Source: UMGS1590 sp036303105 (GTDB taxonomy: Bacteria > Bacillota > Peptococcia > Peptococcales > Peptococcaceae). Taken from it: a stretch of 64,000 nt of DNA. The position numbers were made by a program, and so were the translations under genes. The notes under the pieces are model-generated. The model saw only the letters and a list, made by a program, of their open reading frames with translations, was not told the DNA's origin and searched no databases. The DNA lies in assembly GCA_036303105.1 (NCBI GenBank), contig JAXJBF010000103.1:1-64000 (forward strand), read 5' to 3'. Positions 59,280-64,000 of this stretch are shown here, piece by piece. Each line of letters opens with the position of its first letter. Position 1 is the first letter of the stretch.

Positions 59280-60016
59280 TTTACCGTTTAACCGATGTCG
59301 GTTTTACTTATCCTGAAAGCGCCAACACCTTGTTGGCGCATTTTGATTGGCAAATAAATAATCATGAGCGGTGGGCGTTGATTGGTCCGTCTGGCTGTGG
59401 TAAGACAACATTGCTTTATCTTTTGGCAGGGTTGAAAAAACCGACACAAGGCACAGTGATATGTCAAGGCAAGCCGGCAGCGGCACCCATGGATGGTGTA
59501 AGTTTCATCCAACAGCATTATGGACTGTTTCGTTGGAAAACAGTGCGTAAAAATCTTGCGTTACCACTTATTCTAAAAAAAGTTCCACGTAAAAAAATTG
59601 CTGAAAAAGTCGCGCGGGAAATCAATCGTTTAGGACTTGAGGGATTAGAAAATAAATTTCCTTCACAACTTTCCGGTGGTCAATGTCAACGCGTGGCAAT
59701 TGGGCGAGCGCTGATTGACGAACCCAGCGTGCTGCTTATGGATGAGCCGTTTTCGGCGTTGGATGCATTGACGCGCGAAACCCTGCAAGAAGAAGTGCTG
59801 CAGCTTTCTCAAGAAAGTGGCGTTACGTTGGTTCTTGTTACGCACAGCATTGAAGAAGCGGTTTACATATGTGATCACTTGTTGGTTTATGGAAAAGATG
59901 GTGATACGCCAGTTGTTGTTGATAATACAGCAACACCGAAAGAACGTTATGCGACAGCCTTCGTGGCACAATGTGCGTATGTGAAGCAGCTATTGGAAGG
60001 AGGAACGGCGCAATGA
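59276..60016 (+). CDS. ABC transporter ATPase of the second NitT/TauT-type system
   Basis: A 246-residue ATPase starting with GTG that overlaps the binding-protein stop (GTGA). All motifs are normal: Walker A GPSGCGKTTL, Q-loop FIQQHYGLFRWKTV, signature LSGGQCQRVAIGRAL, Walker B VLLMDEPFSALD, H-loop VTHSIEEA. As the only ATPase here it should work as a homodimer, in contrast to the asymmetric pair at 34008 and 37658. Confidence 0.93.
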   Translation: MIYRLTDVGFTYPESANTLLAHFDWQINNHERWALIGPSGCGKTTLLYLLAGLKKPTQGTVICQGKPAAAPMDGVSFIQQHYGLFRWKTVRKNLALPLILKKVPRKKIAEKVAREINRLGLEGLENKFPSQLSGGQCQRVAIGRALIDEPSVLLMDEPFSALDALTRETLQEEVLQLSQESGVTLVLVTHSIEEAVYICDHLLVYGKDGDTPVVVDNTATPKERYATAFVAQCAYVKQLLEGGTAQ

Positions 60017-60747
60017 AAAAAGCACTGTCGATTCTTATTGCATCAGTGGTCTTGCTGTTGTGCTGGCAACTTGCCAGTGTAGCGCTGGATAAAGCGTTTT
60101 TGCCGGGGCCAATCACTTCCTTTCAGGCATTTGTCGATCTCTGCGTTGAGGGAGAAATGTTGCCGCAATTCTGTATCAGTGCCATACGGGTGTTGGTGAG
60201 TACAGCATTGGGGGTGGTTTTGGCGGTGCCTTTGGGTATGGCTTGTGGTCGTTTTGAACGGTTGTATCAGATCAGCACGCCGTTGGTGGCTGTTTTATAT
60301 CCTTTGCCAAAAGTTGTTTTTCTGCCAATACTCGTCGTCCTTTTTGGATTGGGAAATCTGCCCAAAATCGTTCTTATTACCTTGATCATTTTCTTTCAAA
60401 TCTTTGTGGTGGTATGTGATGCGGCACATCAATTGCCTCAAGAAAGTGTTGATTCGATGCACACTATGAGTCGTCGCCTATCAGACGTTTTTTGCCATTT
60501 ATTGCTGCCAGCTTGTCTTCCGTCGGTGCTGACGTCCTTGAGGATCTCTGTTGGCACCTCGGTTGCCGTTCTCTTTTTTGCTGAAACCTTTGCGTCTTTT
60601 GATGGCTTGGGGTATTTAATTTTGGATGGTATGGAACGTCGTGAATACCCAGATATGTTTGCGGGGATCATTGGCATGGCGCTTCTGGGAATCGTACTAT
60701 ATGAATGTATTTATTTTGTTGAAAAACGTTGCTGCCGTTGGTTGTGA
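60013..60747 (+). CDS. ABC transporter permease of the second NitT/TauT-type system
   Basis: A 244-residue membrane subunit with about six helices. The EAA-type loop is MHTMSRRLSDVFCHLLLPAC, followed by ISVGTSVAVLFFAETFASFDG, in blocks. The start at 60013 follows GGAAGGAGG and overlaps the ATPase stop by ATGA; the longer frame from 59971 is not needed. The operon ends at a hairpin just downstream. Confidence 0.92.
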   Translation: MKKALSILIASVVLLLCWQLASVALDKAFLPGPITSFQAFVDLCVEGEMLPQFCISAIRVLVSTALGVVLAVPLGMACGRFERLYQISTPLVAVLYPLPKVVFLPILVVLFGLGNLPKIVLITLIIFFQIFVVVCDAAHQLPQESVDSMHTMSRRLSDVFCHLLLPACLPSVLTSLRISVGTSVAVLFFAETFASFDGLGYLILDGMERREYPDMFAGIIGMALLGIVLYECIYFVEKRCCRWL

Positions 60748-60757
60748 TGTTTGTGAC

Positions 60758-60788
60758 TTGAGCCAGTCCTTAAATGGCTCTTTTTTAT
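60758..60788 (+). terminator. Terminator of the cyd-to-ABC gene run
   Basis: GAGCCA (60760-60765) pairs with TGGCTC (60775-60780), followed by TTTTTT. A short stem, but with a good T-tract. Confidence 0.75.
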
Positions 60789-60867
60789 TTTGTCAAAATT
60801 TGAAGACAATGTAGATATTTGGTGTTAATTTTGTCGAGGACCTTTTCTAAATGCACGTTGTGAGATA

Positions 60868-60876
60868 TGATATAAT
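60868..60876 (+). promoter_or_regulatory. Extended -10 promoter of the lipoprotein-two-component operon
   Basis: TGATATAAT (60868-60876) matches the extended -10 consensus TGnTATAAT; no strong -35 is seen. It lies 26 bases before the start codon. Confidence 0.55.
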
Positions 60877-60901
60877 AGATTGGTAATGAAAAGGAGGCCG
60901 T

Positions 60902-62212
60902 ATGAAAAAAATATCCCTAATAGTGGTGATGTTGCTCTGTGCAGTATCACTGAGTGGCTGTTCGGTCTTTTTTGAAGAACCTTCAGCGTTGATTCTTCCT
61001 CCGGCGAGTGATCAGGATGAGTATGTTGAACGTACATTGATCAATTCATTTTTAAGCGATGGGGAGCACTTAGAAGTGCCTGAAGATATGGATGAGCCGG
61101 CAGCCTTTGTTGATCTTGATATTGATGGTGACGAGCAGCAAGAAAAGCTTGTATTTTGGTCTAATAACAATGGCCATGAAGTGGGCGTTTTGCTTATGAA
61201 GCAGAACAAAGACGGCACATGGGAGATTATGGATCAAATTCGTCAGTATGGAAATGCTATTGACTTCTTCAAACTCATTGATTTGAACAACGATGATATA
61301 CAGGAAGCCTGTGTTGGTGTTGATGTTGGCGGAAACAATGTGCTTTCTATCTATAAATTAAACGATGAGGGTTTTGGCGAAATAGCCCAATTGAATTATT
61401 CCTTCCTTGATATTGTTGATCTGAATGATGATGGAACCAATGCCATCCTTTGTGCACTTAACGACTATAACGATACTGCGTCAACAACGACATTGACCGT
61501 TTACGAAGGCGGCGAGAGTATTGAGCCGGTGTATCAAAAGAGTTTTGATGGCAACTGTTTGGAAATGACCTATGGAAATGTCAGCGCCACACAAAAAGGT
61601 CTTTATTTTATTCGTACCAGCAATTATAGTGACCTTAATGTAGAACTTTTACTGCCAACAGAAAAAGATGGCTTTGATGAGCAATTGACAGCCTTAGTAC
61701 ATTATATGAATACGGCTTCGTCGCGTAGTGCTATTGTGGCTGATGTGACAGGTGATGGTGTTCTTGATGTGCAATCAATCATTGAACCGATTGAATCGTC
61801 GGGAAGAGACGAAGGCGATTACTTGCGTATTTGGAAAACGTGGGACGGCAGTAATGAGATGAAAAATGTATATGGCGTGTTAGAAAACAACACAGATGGC
61901 TATACTTTTGTATTGCCGCAGTATTGTTTGGACTCGGTGCGCTATCAATTTGTGTCGGATAAGGGCAGTAACCAAGTTCGACTCTATGATGGCAACAACA
62001 CGGAGCCAGCAATTATTCTTTATGCGCAAACAGCATCTGAAGTTGAAAAAATAGAAAATATGAAGGGGATCATCCCGCTAGGGACTTCTCCAAGTTCTCA
62101 GCGTGTTTATTTCGCGTTGTGCAATACGGATAGATTTGCGGGTCAATTGATTGATGTCGAAGGCCTAAAGCAACTCTTCCAAATTGAAGGAGGACAAAAA
62201 AATGACCAATAA
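60902..62212 (+). CDS. FG-GAP/VCBS-like lipoprotein of unknown function
   Basis: A 436-residue lipoprotein with lipobox LSGC (C20). The mature chain contains repeated calcium-type Asp motifs: FVDLDIDGDEQQE, KLIDLNNDDIQE, DIVDLNDDGTNA and VADVTGDGVLDVQ, which resemble FG-GAP/VCBS beta-propeller or EF-hand-like calcium loops. It is co-transcribed with, and overlaps by 11 bases, an OmpR-type two-component system, suggesting a surface sensor or accessory protein for the kinase. I do not know a named family. AAAGGAGG precedes the ATG. Confidence 0.8.
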   Translation: MKKISLIVVMLLCAVSLSGCSVFFEEPSALILPPASDQDEYVERTLINSFLSDGEHLEVPEDMDEPAAFVDLDIDGDEQQEKLVFWSNNNGHEVGVLLMKQNKDGTWEIMDQIRQYGNAIDFFKLIDLNNDDIQEACVGVDVGGNNVLSIYKLNDEGFGEIAQLNYSFLDIVDLNDDGTNAILCALNDYNDTASTTTLTVYEGGESIEPVYQKSFDGNCLEMTYGNVSATQKGLYFIRTSNYSDLNVELLLPTEKDGFDEQLTALVHYMNTASSRSAIVADVTGDGVLDVQSIIEPIESSGRDEGDYLRIWKTWDGSNEMKNVYGVLENNTDGYTFVLPQYCLDSVRYQFVSDKGSNQVRLYDGNNTEPAIILYAQTASEVEKIENMKGIIPLGTSPSSQRVYFALCNTDRFAGQLIDVEGLKQLFQIEGGQKNDQ

Positions 62213-62900
62213 AATTTTAGTTGTAGAAGATGAAGAAGCCATTCGTGGTTTTATTAAAGTGAACCTAAAACGTAATAATTTTGATGTCATCGAAGCTGGC
62301 AGCGGGGAAGAAGCGTTAGAAAAGTTGGATGACAGCGTAGATATTGTGCTGCTTGATGTTATGTTGCCAGGTATCAATGGTTTTGAGGTTTGTGCGAAAG
62401 CACGTGAAACATATCCTCAGCTGGGTGTGATCATTCTAACAGCAAAGGGTCAGGAAGAAAATAAAATTGAAGGCTTGGAAGCTGGTGCAGATGACTATAT
62501 TGTCAAGCCCTTCAGCCCGAAGGAATTGCTGGCGCGCATTAATGCGCTGCTGCGACGCTTGTCCATTCAGGTAGACGAAGCTGGTGAAGATGCCAAAGAA
62601 TTGGTGACGGGTATATTCACAATGAATATTGATGAACGCCGTTTCTTGAAAAATGGCAAAGAAATCGAATTGACGCCAATTGAGTTTTCTTTGGTTAAAT
62701 ATTTCATGGAAAATGCCAATAAGGCCGTTCACCGTGATGAAATCCTCAATAATGTTTGGGGCTATAATTACGTGGGCGACTTTAAGATTGTCGATGTAAA
62801 TATTCGTCGTATTCGTCAGAAAATCGAAGAAGATCCATCAAAACCAAAATATATTGAAAAGGTTTGGGGCTATGGTTATCGTTGGTGGGGTGGTGATTGA
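62202..62900 (+). CDS. OmpR/PhoB-family response regulator
   Basis: A 232-residue regulator. Receiver residues 1-120 have the acidic pocket VVEDEEA, phospho-acceptor D52 (VLLDVMLPG), T/S in ILTAKG and K in IVKPFS. The winged helix (about 135-232) has FSLVKYFMENANKAVHRDEIL and VDVNIRRIRQKIEEDPSKPK, then VWGYGYRW. Start 62202 follows GAAGGAGG; the overlap with the lipoprotein gene indicates coupling. Targets are unknown. Confidence 0.95.
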   Translation: MTNKILVVEDEEAIRGFIKVNLKRNNFDVIEAGSGEEALEKLDDSVDIVLLDVMLPGINGFEVCAKARETYPQLGVIILTAKGQEENKIEGLEAGADDYIVKPFSPKELLARINALLRRLSIQVDEAGEDAKELVTGIFTMNIDERRFLKNGKEIELTPIEFSLVKYFMENANKAVHRDEILNNVWGYNYVGDFKIVDVNIRRIRQKIEEDPSKPKYIEKVWGYGYRWWGGD

Positions 62901-62902
62901 TC

Positions 62903-64000
62903 GTGGCATCAGGTCTTGGCACAAAGCTATCTCTGAGTTATGTGCTGATTAGTCTGATCACGCTCATTATCATGGAAAGTCTGTTCTTTTTTGCCATCTA
63001 TCAGTATTATATTACGGGCATGGAGCAGACCCTAACCAATAACGCTGAAGCCAGTGCATCGATGTATAGTCGATATGCACCTACAGGCGATATCAAAGAC
63101 AAGCAAGATTTTATTTTTGAAAATATGGATAGCCAGGAAAAAGCTCTGGTCGAAGTCTATGATGCAAATGGGCATTTTCTTATCAATAACCTTGGTGATA
63201 CTGAGAATGCAACAGAATTGACTGAAGACTATCAGGCTGCAGTGCAGGGGGATATTGAATCCTGGCGAGGAAAACTTGATACACGAGAGGCGGTCATGTC
63301 CGTTTCGGTGCCGATATATGATGGAAAAATAGTGGTTGGCGTATTGCGTTATGTATCAAGTATGTCAATGGTGAATGCGCTGTTGAAAGAAAACTTTATG
63401 GCTGTCTTTTTGATTGGTTTGGTAATCTTGATTGCGGCTGCTATTATTGGTCGTGTCATGAGCTCTCTTATTCTTCGGCCGATCCGCAATCTGATTCGTG
63501 TTACTCGGGAGATAACAAAAGGAAATTTAGAAGCAAAAGCAACGGTATACAATAATGACGAAATTGGGCAACTTTCAAAAGCCATTAATCGCATGACGGA
63601 TGAAATTGCACAATCGTATAAAACAAAAAATGATTTTATTTCGAGTATTTCTCATGAGTTGCGCACACCATTGACTTCAATCAATGGATGGGCAGAAACC
63701 ATTGAAGATTCTCCGGAAGATATTGAAACCACAAAAATGGGTATGGAGATCATCTCACGTGAAACAAAGCGTATGATACGTCTTGTTAATGATCTTTTGG
63801 ATTTTTCAAAGTTACAGTCTCATCGCATTGAACTTGAATTAGAACCCATTTGGATGAATGATTTTCTTGAAAGTCTCTATAATCAGTTTTTGCCACGTGC
63901 TGCGCAGGATGAAGTTGCTTTGCGTTTGCACCTTGGTAATACCAATGTAATGATTATGGCAGATGATAATCGTTTGAGTCAGGTATTTGTCAATATTTTG
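62903..64000 (+). CDS. Sensor histidine kinase (truncated by the window end)
   Basis: 366 codons are visible without a stop; the reading continues past the window. It probably begins with GTG at 62903, just after the regulator stop (GGGGTGGTG upstream). Residues 1-40 contain the first helix, about 40-155 an extracytoplasmic sensor region, then a second helix (FMAVFLIGLVILIAAAIIG). A HAMP domain follows (LRPIRNLIRVTREITKGNLE), then the phospho-acceptor motif SISHELRTPLTS. The N-box begins at the very end of the window. It is the partner of the preceding response regulator. Confidence 0.93.
   Translation, partial: MASGLGTKLSLSYVLISLITLIIMESLFFFAIYQYYITGMEQTLTNNAEASASMYSRYAPTGDIKDKQDFIFENMDSQEKALVEVYDANGHFLINNLGDTENATELTEDYQAAVQGDIESWRGKLDTREAVMSVSVPIYDGKIVVGVLRYVSSMSMVNALLKENFMAVFLIGLVILIAAAIIGRVMSSLILRPIRNLIRVTREITKGNLEAKATVYNNDEIGQLSKAINRMTDEIAQSYKTKNDFISSISHELRTPLTSINGWAETIEDSPEDIETTKMGMEIISRETKRMIRLVNDLLDFSKLQSHRIELELEPIWMNDFLESLYNQFLPRAAQDEVALRLHLGNTNVMIMADDNRLSQVFVNIL

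Noticed and set aside
1..64000. Mobile elements, CRISPR arrays, tRNA or rRNA genes
   Set aside because: No transposase or integrase, regularly spaced repeats, tRNA cloverleaf or rRNA signature was found on reading both strands.

Overview
The window is a gene-dense stretch (about 57 protein genes, mid-GC) of a chromosome from a member of the Bacillota. I infer an anaerobic Clostridia- or Negativicutes-like fermenter. The evidence is strong purine-rich ribosome binding sites, many ATGA-type overlaps, intrinsic hairpin/T-tract terminators after most transcription units, a CIRCE operator on htpG, a type II AroQ, a two-subunit Fe-S fumarase, a manganese-type pyrophosphatase, a TrmK-Nif3 pair, a LytTR/GHKL two-component system and Na+-coupled NhaC and AGCS carriers. 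The species cannot be fixed from the sequence alone. I see no rRNA, tRNA, insertion sequence, prophage or CRISPR array.

Layout. 1-2493: the end of a NUDIX gene, proA, and an AraC/effector-binding regulator. 2614-7891: a divergent LysR gene facing a four-gene unit (DASS-like carrier, two amidohydrolase-fold proteins that have lost nearly all metal ligands, and an FMN nitronate-monooxygenase-like enzyme); this looks like an undescribed catabolic module. 8127-14515: NhaC antiporter, AGCS amino-acid symporter, LytTR/GHKL two-component system, CPBP protease. 14577-21999 (minus strand): a compact seven-gene aromatic operon, aroF-aroB-aroA-aroC-pheA-aroE/aroK fusion-aroQ, preceded by a 35-residue Tyr/Phe-rich leader peptide and a terminator, a classical attenuator architecture. 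22190-30834: small zinc-ribbon protein, GNAT, purine permease, LOTUS-DUF3825 protein, mnmA, rarA, galU and a CLC-F-like channel. 30955-33378: pyrophosphatase and fumarase.

33379-38569: a 630-bp regulatory region followed by a NitT/TauT-type ABC importer with two different ATPases, two different permeases, one lipoprotein and an overlooked 45-residue membrane protein. The two ATPases carry complementary defects (one in the signature motif, the other in the H-loop), predicting an asymmetric importer with one canonical and one degenerate ATP site. 38674-49684: PLC-like hydrolase, AlkD, membrane-anchored XRE regulator, CIRCE-controlled htpG, second CPBP protease, MATE pump, methyltransferase, M20 amidohydrolase, uppP, metallophosphoesterase, ridA. 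49716-60747: cydAB, cydDC, pgeF, trmK, nif3 and a second, conventional three-gene NitT/TauT-type ABC transporter, all co-oriented and mostly overlapping. 60902-64000: an FG-GAP-like lipoprotein with an OmpR-type response regulator and a histidine kinase cut by the window end.

The two most notable candidates for new biology are the asymmetric double-ATPase importer (34008-38569) and the module built on paired metal-ligand-less amidohydrolases (3733-7891). The best-supported regulatory find is the Tyr/Phe leader attenuator upstream of aroF (21834-22059).
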